Shown: piece by piece, positions 22,185 to 32,263 of the stretch
Position numbering within the stretch: position 1 is the first letter of the stretch
Layout: every line of letters begins with the position of its first letter
Assembly: GCA_014529385.2 (NCBI GenBank)
Contig: CM043944.1
Location: 52,947,268-52,996,767, forward strand
DNA length: 49,500 bases
Direction: 5' to 3'
Source: Adiantum capillus-veneris
Taxonomy: Eukaryota; Streptophyta; Polypodiopsida; Polypodiales; Pteridaceae
Position numbers and translations under genes: made by a program
The notes under the pieces: model-generated
What the model was told of the DNA's origin: nothing
Databases searched by the model: none
Seen by the model: the letters and a program-made list of their open reading frames with translations, nothing else

Positions 22185-22384
22185 TACCCACAACAACTGC
22201 AAGTGACATCACTGCTAGTATATCACTGTACTCCAGCTACTTGTACTTGTGTGAATCACCTGTACCTGTACCTGTCCCTGTAACCTGTAATCTGTAACCC
22301 CGAATCTCGAAGCTTGAAGCTTGAAGCTTGAAGCTCGAAGCAGAATGTACTCGAAGAAGATCCTCAGTGGGGGCACCAAAAGAA
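22185..22384 (-). other. Tat gypsy 5' leader, LTR-proximal part, with short tandem repeats
   Basis: This continues the leader at 13769-14573. It contains a CCTGTA-type repeat (about 22258-22295) and four AAGCTTG-type heptamers (about 22309-22341). Its right end holds the primer-binding site. Confidence 0.75.
22361..22378 (-). promoter_or_regulatory. Primer-binding site of Tat gypsy element
   Basis: On the minus strand TGGTGCCCCCACTGAGGA begins 6 bases inside the 5' LTR. The leading TGG matches the CCA end of a tRNA. I cannot name the tRNA. The same sequence, except for one base (ACTAAGGA), is at the equivalent place in the element at 31484-38355. Confidence 0.7.
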
Positions 22385-23531
22385 TGTGAGCGGGATGGAA
22401 ACATACAGAACGCCTCTATAACAACCCGACACACACTCTTGGGAAGATACACACACACACTATGGGGCACCACTCGGCTTACACAACCCACCTGGCTGAG
22501 TCAGGGAACACACCGATGGAGCGAGAGGAGAGAGACTATCCGTTTACCCACTCCACACAGAGACAGAGACACACACACACACACACCCAAAAACTCAGCT
22601 CAAAAGAGGAGAATTTTTGATGTTTAGATACAATAGAGCTTGGTCCAACAACAATGGAGCAAATAGCTCACACAATATGGGTAAAATGTACCAGATACAA
22701 TCACAAATTGGAGCAGAAGCTTCGCTTATAGGAGAAACTTACACAGCCAAAACAGCAGAAAAATAGTGAAGAATTTGGAAAAATGGACAGCGCCATTGCG
22801 TCCGGAACATACCAAAACCCCAGTCTACAATGTCAAAGTGCTCAAATCCGACCTCGGATGAGCAGTTTACGGCCAAAACAGGCTCCAAAATGAGCAAAAA
22901 CACACTTGCGGCTGTTCCTCCTCTCTTCTCCACGTTTTTTTCTGGTCTTCTCTCAGTTTTTTCAATTCCCACACTTAGCTTTATTACTTGGGCACCCTTG
23001 GCCTTTTAGATGACCTCAAACGGACCCCGAACAGGCCAAAAACTGACCTCGTAGTGCATAGTTGTCACCTTGCTGCATCCATACACACATCTGGCACTCG
23101 AATTTTTTCAATAATGCATCCTACCACCACGTGAAGTGCCCCCAAAATATGGTCCTCATGATGACCTTTCTGCATAATTATCACAAGAAAACATCCACGT
23201 CGTGTCCGTATTCATCCACGTGCAAATATGGACCCAATTCGGCCTCCTGACGCCACTAGATGCCATCTGACGCAACTGCTTACCTCTTGTCGTCGGCCCG
23301 CGGATAGCCTCCTTGAGAATTTTTACGCGCTACCAAATCCTCATTATTGTAGAAAAACACACTGGTACTGGTAATAGTGAAAGTCGATGCACTATGTACA
23401 TGTTGTCCTACCTGTACACATGTGGGCCCCACATAACCACCTGGCTATGGAAAATGGGCAATCCTTAATTCGATGCACCATGCATGTGTATGTACATATG
23501 CACAATCCCTTGCTCCAAAAAAATCATGACA
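22385..23531 (-). repeat. Tat gypsy 5' LTR (right copy)
   Basis: This 1147-bp LTR pairs with 7235-8375. Differences are mostly single bases, plus a longer CA run near 22571-22586. The outer edge is followed by the target duplication ACGG at 23532-23535. Confidence 0.93.
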
Positions 23532-24765
23532 ACGGATAGCGCTTTGGCTATCACTATACAAGACACAATTGTCTTGTTTGATTCCAAACTCTTCTTAGAA
23601 ACTGTGAAGCCACATAATTTCTTTGCTTGCCTTTGTCATTTCTACATACTTTGCTTCCGTGGTAGAAAGTAAGACCACTTTCTGCAGCTTTGAAGCCTAG
23701 CTTGTTGCTGTGCCTCCAAGCATGAAGACATAGCTAGTATTGCTCCTTCAAGTATCTTTGTCTGCAATATCTGCATCAGCATACCCTTGCAAGAAAATAT
23801 CAGTGCTTCCAAAATACAAAGCATTTGTTGTTGTCCCTTTTAGATACTAAGTATCCACTTCACAGCTTACCAGTGCTCTTTTACATGGATTGTCCATAAC
23901 TCTACTCACAACTACCATTGCATGTGCAATGTCTAGCCTTGTCCAGACCATAGCATACATTAGAGAACCTACCGCTACAACATATGGAACTTTAGACATA
24001 TAGGCTATCTCCTCTTGTGTCTTTGGACACATATCTTTGGTTAGTTTAAAGTGACTAGCCAAAGGTGTAGAAACCAATTTTGCATCTTGCATTGCAAACC
24101 TTTCTAGTAACTTCTTGATGTAATCCTCTTGAGATAGCTTCAATGTCTTATTTTTCTTATCCCTTGATATCTTTATACCAAGTATCTGCTTTGCAACACC
24201 TAAATATTTTATTGAAAAAGGTTTAGATAGCTCCTCTGTTAGGTCTTTGATGTCCTATATGTTAGCACTTGAAATCAGCGTGTCATCAACATACAAGATT
24301 AGGATGATGAACTTCCCATCTCTCAAATTCTTTGTGTAGACACAGTGATCTAAATTGCATCTTTTGAATTTGTGATCCAACATCCATTGATCGAACTTCA
24401 AGTACCACTGCCTTGATGCTTTCTTTAGACCATACAAGCTTTTCTTTAATCTGCAAATCATTTTCTCCTTACCTTTTACTTCATAGCCCTTTGGTTCAAG
24501 GATGTAAATTTCCTCCTCCAAGTCACGGTGAGGGAATGCCATATTTACATGCATTTGCTCAAGATTTAAATCATGCGCAGCCACAAGGCTTAAGACAAGC
24601 CTAATTGAGTTCATTTTTACAACACGAGAAAATATTTCATTAAAGTCAATACGTTTCTCTCCTGAAAACCCTTTTACCACAAGCGTGGACTTGTACCTTT
24701 TCTTCCCACCTTCTTTTTCCTTCAGCTTATACACCCATTTTTCTGCAGTGCCCGCTTACCTTTAG
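23532..24765 (-). pseudogene. Copia reverse transcriptase and N-terminal RNase H
   Basis: The minus strand from 24765 reads RVT_2: RYKSTLVVKGFS, the LVAAHDLNLEQ region, EEIYILEPKGYEV, CRLKKSLYGLKKASRQWY, then the catalytic LYVDD near 24280. After a stop at 24255 and a frame change it continues with LSQEDYIKKLLERF and PYVVAVGSLMYAMVWTRLDIA. RNase H follows (GYADADIAD, then the SDSQ box) up to the gypsy insertion. Motif A, normally DVKTAF, reads HVNMAF, so the first catalytic aspartate is lost. Several stops are present. Confidence 0.9.
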
Positions 24766-24895
24766 GCAACTCAACCAACTCCCATGTTTGGTTGTGATGT
24801 AATGAGTCCATCTCCACTTGCATGCTCTTCATTTTCTTCTTTGGATTTGTGATGCATAGCTTCTTTGTATGATTCCAGTTCTCCAGAATCTGAGA

Positions 24896-25985
24896 TCAAG
24901 AGATGGTTGAAGGAAGGAATGGACCTTTCTGAAGATCTACTTGCTCTTGTAGATTTTCAAGGAGTAGGTTGAGGCTCCTCGTTTGGTTGACATTGTTGCA
25001 CATTGTCACCGTTTGCATTCCTTGAGTCTTAACTGTCCTCAAGCTCCATATACTCATCACTTGTTTATTTTTTTGTTTTCTTTCCAAGTAATTTTTGTAC
25101 ACATTTTGTTCGTTAGCAATTACATCCCTACTAGAAAATTTACCATCTTCAGGATTCCATAAGAGATACCCAAAGTCACCTTCTCCATAGGCAATGAAGA
25201 AACACTTTTTGGACTTTATATCTAGCTTTGACCTTAGGCTTCTATTTATGTGCATGAAAGCCTCACACCCAAACACTTTGAAAAATGAATAATTCACTGG
25301 TTTACCTGTCCATGCCTCCTCTGGAGCTCCCCCATCCAATGCCATTGAGAGTGACCGGTTGATTAAGTACACATATGTACTTACTGCTTCCACTCAAAGC
25401 TCAAGCGGTAAGCCTGCATGTAGCCGCATGCTTCGTGCTCGTTCCATGATTGTTCTGTTTATCCTTTTGAAAATGCTATTTTGTTGAGGTGTCCTTGGGG
25501 TTGTCCTTTGCCTCCTAATTCCATTGCTAGCACAAGAGCTTTCAAAAGCTTGGTTGTGATACTCGCCTCCATTGTTGGATCTGAGGCGTTTAACCTTGGT
25601 ATCTGTTTCATTTTCCACAAATGCTTTGCACCTTTTAAATATGGAAAACACATTGGACTTGTTCTTCATTACATAAACCCATGTTTCCCTAGTTGCATCG
25701 TCTATGAATGTTACATAGTACAATGAGCCACCAAGGGATGGTGTACTTACAAGACCCCAGACATCAGAATAAACCAATTCAAGTTTTTTTTACTTTTCCT
25801 TTCATTTCTTGCTTTTAGAAATTTTACCCTCTTTTGTTTACCATAACACAATCTTCATAGAGCTTCACTTCTTTCAAAGCTGGTAGAAGATTCTTTGATT
25901 GAATAATTTGCATTCCTTTGGCACTCATATGTCCAAGCCGATAGTGCCACAAAGCACTGTCAACTTTCGTAGTTGTTGCACAAGC
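24896..25985 (-). pseudogene. Copia GAG-pre-integrase and integrase
   Basis: Near 25905-25985 the minus strand reads the LWHYRLGHMSAKGMQI zinc-binding segment. The core follows (DVWGLVSTPSLGGSLYYVTFIDDATR), then NNGGEYHNQAFE, then QNSIFKRINRTIMERARSM, then the copia C-terminal part (KVFGCEAFMHI, LDIKSKKCFFIAY). The second catalytic Asp is Asn (NNGGEY) and the catalytic Glu position is Lys (FKR), so the enzyme is dead. Frame changes lie near 25393 and 25780. Confidence 0.9.
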
Positions 25986-26520
25986 TTAAGGTTTTGTGCT
26001 GACAATACACAAGTAAAGTGTATCAACCTTTTCTCCTTTGGCAACCACCAAAGATCCCTTTGAGATCTTCCACCGTTTGTTTCCAAATGCAATGTTATGA
26101 CCTTCATCGCCCAATTGTCCTGTAGAGATCAAACTTTTGTGAAGAGAAGGAATATGCCTAACATCTTTAAGCTTCCATTCATTTTCGTTAGCAGTTCTGA
26201 CACAAATTGTACCTTTGCCGACAATTTCACAAGCTTCATCATCTCCCAAGTATACATACTCAAAATTACCTTTGGTGTAATCTTGGAAATGCTGCTTGTG
26301 CGATGTCGCATAGAATAAAACCCCAGAATCTACTGTCCAAGAATTAGACACATTGTCTAATGAGAGAGTCAGAGCATCTTGCTCTACTTTACCTGCCACA
26401 TTGGCCTCCAATGTTGGCTTGTTATCTTGAGACTCCAACTCCTTCTTCTTCTTGGACCAACAATCCTTTTTGACGTGGCCCTTCTTATTGCAGATCCAAC
26501 ATTCAAGAACCGAATTTGTG
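25986..26520 (-). pseudogene. Copia CCHC knuckle and aspartic protease
   Basis: A CCHC knuckle CWICNKKGHVKKDC lies near 26462-26503. The protease then begins with the expected WTVDSG active-site motif (about 26315-26335), followed by a degraded DSGVLFY in place of the usual DSGAS/CxH. The C-terminal part (LGDEACEIVGKGTI, LKDVRHIPSLHKSLISTGQL) is typical of copia. The two pieces are in different frames from gag. Confidence 0.85.
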
Positions 26521-26544
26521 CGTGACTTGCTCCGTCTTTAACGA

Positions 26545-27146
26545 TCACGACCTTTTGGTTTTTGAACCTCTCCTTAGGCCTTCCTCTTGTTTCCACTGAT
26601 AGTGCAACACTTGATGATTCACCCGTGCTTCTCCTTGCATTTGCTTGCTTAGGGGAACACCCACAACATCATCAAACTTAAGAGTATTTGTGCCAGATAT
26701 AGAGTTACTTACAGCCATCACAAGGCTGTCCCAACTATCGGATAGAGACGATACTATAAGGAGAGCGTGCACTTCGTCATAAAAATTGTCTTTCACCGAC
26801 CAAAGTTGACTTATGTTGGTGTTAAATTCATTTAGGTGTTCTGTAATTGAACTATCCTCTGTCATCTTTAGATTGAACAAGTGCTTCATAGAAATACCTT
26901 ATTGGATGCCGATGGTATCTTATAGAGGCTATCAAGTGAATTTATCAAGTCCTCTGTGGTCTTTATTTCCAAAATGTTGAAGGCCACCGTTGACGCCAAG
27001 CTTAGCCGGATTGTTCCTAATGCCTTTCAATTTCCTAGTGGCAAATAGAGGTCCTTCTGGTAGAGATAGTCTTCAATCTGCACCTTCTAGTGTTAATAGT
27101 TCTTGTCATTGAACTTCTCAATCTTGAGCTTTCCTTCCTCTGCCAT
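26545..27146 (-). pseudogene. Copia gag (UBN2-type)
   Basis: The minus strand begins MAEEGKLKIEKFNDKNY at 27146, the usual copia gag opening, about 60 bases after the primer-binding site. In-frame stops follow at once. The later segment (KMTEDSSITEHLNEFNTNISQL, VHALLIVSSLSDSWDSLVMAVS) is the central gag domain. The stops and a shift at about 26890 show decay. Confidence 0.85.
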
Positions 27147-27205
27147 TACTCCCACTCAATTCAAGGACTCCTTTCCTTGAGAAACTTTAGCTACGAGCAA
27201 ACCCT

Positions 27206-27217
27206 GCTCTGATACCA
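27206..27217 (-). promoter_or_regulatory. Copia primer-binding site (tRNA-Met type)
   Basis: On the minus strand TGGTATCAGAGC lies 3 bases inside the 5' LTR, matching the initiator methionine tRNA 3' end used by plant copia elements. Confidence 0.9.
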
Positions 27218-27220
27218 GTT

Positions 27221-27302
27221 TGTTAGGGAATATGACATAGCTAATTAGATAATTGAGTAGTTTATTTAATGGAGAGAGATAATGTTCACACATAAGAGAT
27301 TA

Positions 27303-27362
<60 letters not shown>

Positions 27363-27995
27363 CACACACGTTATACGTGGTTCATCCAATGTGGGCTACG
27401 TCCATGGAAAAGCAAGCACTCAATGGCTTTATTACTTCAAACAAGAAGTAAGTTAATGGAGCTCCCACCTTGCTTCACTCTCACCACCTCACGTCCACCT
27501 TGTTGCATCAACTTCACAATGCATCACAATGCTTCACCTCTTCAATCAGTTTTTGTGTGTAGAAAAGGCCTCCTTTTATAGGCCAAAAGGGCTTCCCTCT
27601 CAGTGTGTAGCCGCCCTTGTGTAGACAAGTCCTAGTTGGACTCTCCAATGTGCCCATGTGTGGCCGCCCTTGAGAAGACAAGTCCAATTTGAAATTGGCC
27701 ACCGGCCATTGAATTCGGCCACCGCCAAAGACTTCCACCCACCGGCACTGGCCATTGACTATCGACCATCGGCCAACCGGCCAACCGACTGACCGTTTTT
27801 CGACCACTTTTCGACTGTCGTCCGCTGGCCATAATATTTCGACGAAAACGAATATTCTAGTGGCGGTGAAAATTTTGGTTGCCGATAAGTGATTTTTCTT
27901 TATGCATGATGGCTTCTCCTCATAATGGGGGCCTTACAAATGTGTGTTTTTGACGTAGAAAACTACAAGGGGTAAATCAGGCTCCATACTTAACA
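27221..27995 (-). repeat. Copia 5' LTR (right copy)
   Basis: This 775-bp LTR pairs with 6205-6970. It contains a 54-bp (GA)n tract at 27305-27359 that is only a few units long in the left LTR. The minus-strand TATA box is at 27573-27580. Confidence 0.92.
27573..27580 (-). promoter_or_regulatory. TATA box of copia LTR promoter (right LTR)
   Basis: The minus-strand context GGCCTATAAAAGGAGG is identical to that in the left LTR. As the 5' LTR, this copy would drive the element transcript. Confidence 0.6.
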
Positions 27996-28034
27996 ATGAT
28001 TGTAATAGGCTCCATACTTAACAATGATTGTAAC
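27979..28034. repeat. 28-bp tandem duplication spanning the copia LTR end
   Basis: AGGCTCCATACTTAACAATG and the following bases occur twice in tandem (27979-28006 and 28007-28034). The unit joins the last 17 bases of the LTR to 11 bases of flank, so the duplication happened after insertion. Confidence 0.9.
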
Positions 28035-28239
28035 AGATTCTAAAATGTGTCTTCCTCCTCCAAGACCACATCCATGTCACTTTTTTTCCCCCTAATACTC
28101 CTCTTGAATTATTGTTCTATAGATTTAAACACCCAATTCATGCACTTACGACTATGTGAGGTCAACTACTTTAAAAGTCAATAAAAGCAGTCTACTTATT
28201 TCACTTCCTCTATCTACGTGGATGGAATTTAGCTTCCAT

Positions 28240-28915
28240 CTACCGTTTTGCGAATCCAGGTTTGGTTGGAATGGCAATGGCCTATAGATAGACATTCCCA
28301 TAAACCTTGCACCAGGGAGGTGTACAACACCCTTATGGCTTTGTTGGACTCGTTCTACCCGTTGAACAAACAATGGGGAAAGCAATGGCTAGAGGCAAGA
28401 TGGGTGACAATTGTTGGGACATTTGGTGCCCAAGATGGCCGCTTAAGATAAAGGTCTTTTTTTGGAAAGTGCTCCAGGGGGTCTTGTCGACTGGGGTGAA
28501 GGTCCTAGCTAGAGGTATTGGGCCAGATAGATGGCCACAATGCAAATCTGCAAGTGAGAACCTCCCCCACCTGTTCAAGGACTGTCCGGGGGTAATGTGA
28601 CCTCGTAGGGAAGATTTGTAAGTGGATCCAAAAGACATGGAAGATTGGGTTCTTCAAGAATGATCTTTTTCTTGGGGGGGAAGGTGATCATGAGCCACCC
28701 ACTTCTCATCAGTACACAAATTTGAGGAATTGTTACTTTAAACACGTATGGAAGGCTAGGAACGGTTGACTTTTTGAGAATTGCATGGAAACAACAAGGT
28801 TTATGGAGATTATTCAAGAAAGCAAGGTAGCGACTATTTCTGGTGGAAAAAGGAGGAACTGCGAAGAGTGGGACAAGGTGGTGACTGCAGCATTGTCGGA
28901 ACTACATGGGTAAGG
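28240..28915 (+). pseudogene. LINE (L1-type) fragment: reverse-transcriptase zinc domain and tail
   Basis: Plus-strand frames read the zf-RVT domain that follows RT in plant L1 elements: WDIWCPRWPLKIKVFFWKVL, then STGVKVLARGIGPDRWPQC, then ENLPHLFKDCPG. After a stop the tail continues with FKHVWKARNG and LFEN. The 5' part, including RT, is absent, as expected of a 5'-truncated LINE copy. The non-coding sequence after 28915 may be its 3' end, to about 29060. Confidence 0.82.
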
Positions 28916-29059
28916 ATCTTTTTTTGAACCAGACAGGTTTATCACCATTGTCGTGGGGTGGCTCCCCTTTTAGCCGATGTAGTATTGTGTGCTAGAAGAC
29001 GTCATGGCATGACTAGTATTGGTAATTCTTTTGGGTTGTTAATATAATATACTCGCCGT
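28916..29059 (+). other. Probable LINE 3' untranslated region
   Basis: The sequence follows the plus-strand LINE tail and contains GGGTGGCTCCCCTTTTAGCC, which is partly shared with 2135-2155. No clear poly-A end is visible. Confidence 0.4.
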
Positions 29060-29990
29060 TCTAAACTTCTATTTACCAGCAATCTCTCTGTCCCGTTGAG
29101 TATGAACTCGGAGGGAAGTTGGTCTGATCCTTCTAGTCACTGCCATTGTAGTCCCAAAAGTGGCCTAGTTGATGGATTCCTTTGTTCTTCATCTTTCTGG
29201 CCACCTCCCTCCAGGTAGCATTCAACAAGACGCTTCCCGCCTTAGATAGCCAAAGGAACTAGTGAGACATTGGGTTGTGGAAAATCTAGTTACCTCTCCC
29301 CATTCCAAGGCCTCCCCCACTTTGTTGCACTTTCGAGCCAGCTTGCCGCCAGGTAAGCCCCCAAGCTTCAAGTTAGACCACCGAGGGGCAAGTTATTTGT
29401 CGTGTAGATCTAGCCCTTTCCATTGGCCGCCTTGCAAGTACAGTTTGGCATTGTCCATCATGGCCTTAGTCATCACAGTCCATGCTTGATCTTGCCTTGT
29501 GATTGCAACTGTAAACTTGTCACACTAAGCCTCTGTGTGAGTACTGGGGTTTAGAATTTCGAGACCGCCTTGCCGCATCGTCCTCGCTATGGCCTCCTAG
29601 CTTGCCCATTGCCAAGGCAGTGAGTCTTTATTGTTGTTTTTCCAGAGGAATCTCTTCATTGTTTTAAGGAACTCCTTCCATTTGCGTTTGGCTATCTTGA
29701 GCAGTAGGCCATTAAATGATAAGTATCTCTAGATCCTTCTTGATCACTTGAGGACAAGCTTTGAGGAAGAGTAGTGCATCATCTGCAAACAACTTTGCTA
29801 GAAGTTGGTCATTATTGGAAGGGATATCACTTGAATCTCCCCCGTTGCAACACTATCTTCAAGCATCGTCACGAGGGGATGAGATCCAATGGCAAACAAA
29901 AGGGCCCACAATCCACTCATTAGTTAGTAGCTCAGATTGGCTACCAGCACACAAAGCGCTAACCAATTGATAAAGCTTATGATATGATCA
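29060..29990 (-). pseudogene. LINE (L1-type) fragment: reverse transcriptase C-terminal part
   Basis: The minus strand reads the palm region of a non-LTR RT: TNEWIVGPFVCH, a GSHPLVTMLED stretch in another frame, then the catalytic KLFADDALLFLKACP (FADD at 29778-29789). Downstream it gives LPWQWASWEAIARTMRQGGLEILNP and the region leading toward zf-RVT. Stops and frame changes are frequent. It faces the plus-strand LINE fragment tail to tail. No endonuclease domain or 5' end is visible. Confidence 0.8.
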
Positions 29991-31483
29991 CATGGTCTTT
30001 TCGAAGAGGTCACCAATGTGGGGCTCTTAAATAAAAAGACCAAATAGGTGTCTCATTAACCAGAATCTTGTGAGATGCCTCCCATGGCTTTGAGCGAAAA
30101 GGAGAGATGACACGTGGAGGAGAGATGCCTTAGGGGTGAGTACCACATTGCATTTGTGATATTTGTAACATTAACTTGATTTTACTACTTAGTGGTCACA
30201 TTGAGTGTTTTCATATCTACTAACATAATATGGCGGAAGGGGGAGCCCTTTACACATGTCACAATATGCGACCTAAAGACTAAAGTCCAAAACAAAAACA
30301 AGCTCCTTTGCACGCGATAAAGAGGGAGAGAGGGGGGAGAGAGAGGCCGCCAAAGGCGGCGGCTGTACTAGTTAGTAAAATAAAGAGAAGAACCAAAGTT
30401 ATAAGTTTTTTTGTGTATTAACCTTTGTATAGGGAGTGTAACCAACGAGAGTTCAACTTTCAATGGTTTCCATATAGCTTAGAGCACGGTCGCATGACAT
30501 GCTATCGTGCCTTTCATCCAACTGCTAGGTTGTCAACCATTAAACTTTCGTTACATTATGTAAAAGTCAAATTTTTTGTCCTTATGCCCTCGAAATCAAT
30601 AAGATCCTCGTTTAACTGCAAAAATCTCACTAGATTGGACAAAGCCGTCAGGTAGCAATCCTACCACAGTAGTGGGCTCTTTTCATGACCCTCTCCGACG
30701 CGGCTGTCGACCCGCCTCACTCCACCCTATCAAAGGTTATGATGACATCAATGAGCTACCGGCAAACGAGGCAGGCAGGTTACAAAGCAAGAGCAGACAA
30801 CTAGGCTCTTATCCTTCAGAAGGAAAATTCCTTTTTGGAGACAACTGTGCAGCCAATAGCAATTTTTTCAAGGTTGACTAGTATACTATACTAGAACACA
30901 TAATTTAGTACAAATTAATCTCACAAAACCAAAGTGAGACACGGCTCTTACAAATCAGAATATCAAAGATGTCTTAAAATGCCAATGTGACCCGTCAACT
31001 TGTTTCAAATATTGTTGGGACCCTAATTCCAAATTGAGCATGTAAAATGTAACACGTTCCTTTTCATGACACAAATAAGTGTCATGCCTTCTCCTAGTGA
31101 TTAATCTGGTCCATGGATCCTTATCTTTGATACATAATCCAATCAACTTTCTTAGGGCTTATTCACATGGAGAGGCAAATCCGCACATTTGGGGCCTCTG
31201 TTGCCATATGTTTTGGCCACACGTAGAGTTTGTTTTGCCACTCATGACCACCAATTATCGCAAAAAATGACTAGCATGGAGGGAAACCCATTAGCGAAGA
31301 GCATCAAGATTTCCCGCATGGCCTAAAGTCCATTTTGAATGTTGGACATTTATATTGTCAATGGTTTTCAATGGCCCATTTCTTTGAGTCATTTTCTATG
31401 TGGAAAGAGGCCCTAATAGTGCATACATGCCTTATCTTTTTTTTTTCGATAGGAATAGGAAATTTATACTACCTATGAAAGGA
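29991..31483. other. Unrecognised DNA between LINE fragment and LTR element
   Basis: No gene, RNA gene or repeat family is recognised. The purine-rich tract at 30328-30350 is followed by a small hairpin GCCGCCAAAGGCGGC at about 30347-30361. The last bases, GGATGACGA, form the left flank of the LTR element. Confidence 0.4.
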
Positions 31484-32091
31484 TGACGATGGAGCCCGGG
31501 AATGGGGGAACACGCCCAGTACAAACACAAGGGCCTCTCTATAGCTCAGGCTATCCATAACACCCCTATCCTCTTGGAAAAACACCTTCAAAAACACACT
31601 TCACACTAGCAGACCACCGCCCTGCCCAATTTCCACTGCTCACATGCTCCACAAATCCACACACAACACACACCTATTGCCACGCTTTGTCTCCACCCTT
31701 ACACGCACACACAACCGCTCAATGTCACTCTCTCACATAAAGCACCGTCGGTCCGGGAGGGGGGGCACACACATCCACACTGTCGGCATTGAGGGGAAAC
31801 ACCAGAGCAGGAGAAAGAGAAGGGGGAAGGGGAAACGACGCGAGAGCAAACACAATGGAGGCTTCACCACTGCACAAACACTCTTTACAACTCATTTACA
31901 TCAAACGGCGCACCCACATGGTCGCCGAGCGAGAAAACATGCACTTGGGGCTCTGCATGCACACACCTCTGCACAAAAAATTCAACCCAAGAATTCACAC
32001 ACACTCTCTATCTTGGCTCTCTGCAGGCTCACCGGCTCAAGGCCCTGGCAAGAAGCCTACTCTGGCAAAAAGCATGAAAAATGGCTCAAAA

Positions 32092-32104
32092 ATGGTTTTT
32101 ATAG
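32092..32104 (-). promoter_or_regulatory. Candidate TATA box in LTR (left copy)
   Basis: On the minus strand CCCCTATAAAAACCATTTTT is found here and, with one extra C, at 36456-36468 in the right LTR. Conservation in both LTRs and the correct strand suggest the U3 promoter. Confidence 0.45.
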
Positions 32105-32233
32105 GGGTGCCCCTTTCAATTTGGGCATCTGGGCTCTGATTGGTACACTTTGCATCCACATTTGGTAACTCTGGGAGGAGGTAGCCGCCTCTGCCTTCAT
32201 CTGCTCTCCTTCTCTTTCTTTGCACTTGGGTGG

Positions 32234-32263
32234 AGGGGCAATAGCGATGTCGCTATTGCCCCT
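32234..32263. repeat. 14-bp perfect hairpin in left LTR
   Basis: AGGGGCAATAGCGA and TCGCTATTGCCCCT are exact complements separated by TG. A second hairpin with the same core (CAATAGCGA/TCGCTATTG, loop CA) is at 32620-32639. Both are degraded in the right LTR (about 36592-36622 and 37082-37101). Confidence 0.9.

Larger units (their letters stand above)
7235..23531 (-). mobile_element. Tat-lineage Ty3/gypsy LTR retrotransposon, nested in copia and split by CACTA
   Basis: LTRs at 7235-8375 and 22385-23531 read TG...CA, flanked by the 4-bp duplication ACGG. The interior encodes gag, protease, RT, RNase H, a second (archaeal-type) RNase H and integrase on the minus strand. The second RNase H between the first and the integrase is the mark of the Tat lineage. 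Without the CACTA insert it would be about 8.7 kb. At least two frameshifts in gag, one pol stop and one frameshift before the integrase C-terminus show that it is now defective. Confidence 0.93.
6205..27995 (-). mobile_element. Ty1/copia LTR retrotransposon, split by nested insertions
   Basis: LTRs at 6205-6970 and 27221-27995 begin TGTTA and end TAACA. A primer-binding site matching the initiator tRNA-Met type (TGGTATCAGAGC on the minus strand) lies at 27206-27217, and a polypurine tract AAGTGGGAGAT abuts the left LTR. Minus-strand remnants follow the copia order: gag, CCHC knuckle, protease, GAG-pre-integrase, integrase, RT, RNase H. The interior is interrupted within RNase H by the gypsy element at 7235-23531. 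Stops, frameshifts and lost catalytic residues show it is dead. Confidence 0.93.

Noticed and set aside
29760-29970. Plus-strand 69-residue frame over the LINE RT
   Set aside because: It is the complement of the minus-strand RT that carries FADD.
31484-31489. LTR start at TGACGATGG (31484)
   Set aside because: It would give the same primer-site spacing as the Tat element but leaves no target duplication. 31490 gives ACGA on both sides and is preferred, with the uncertainty stated.
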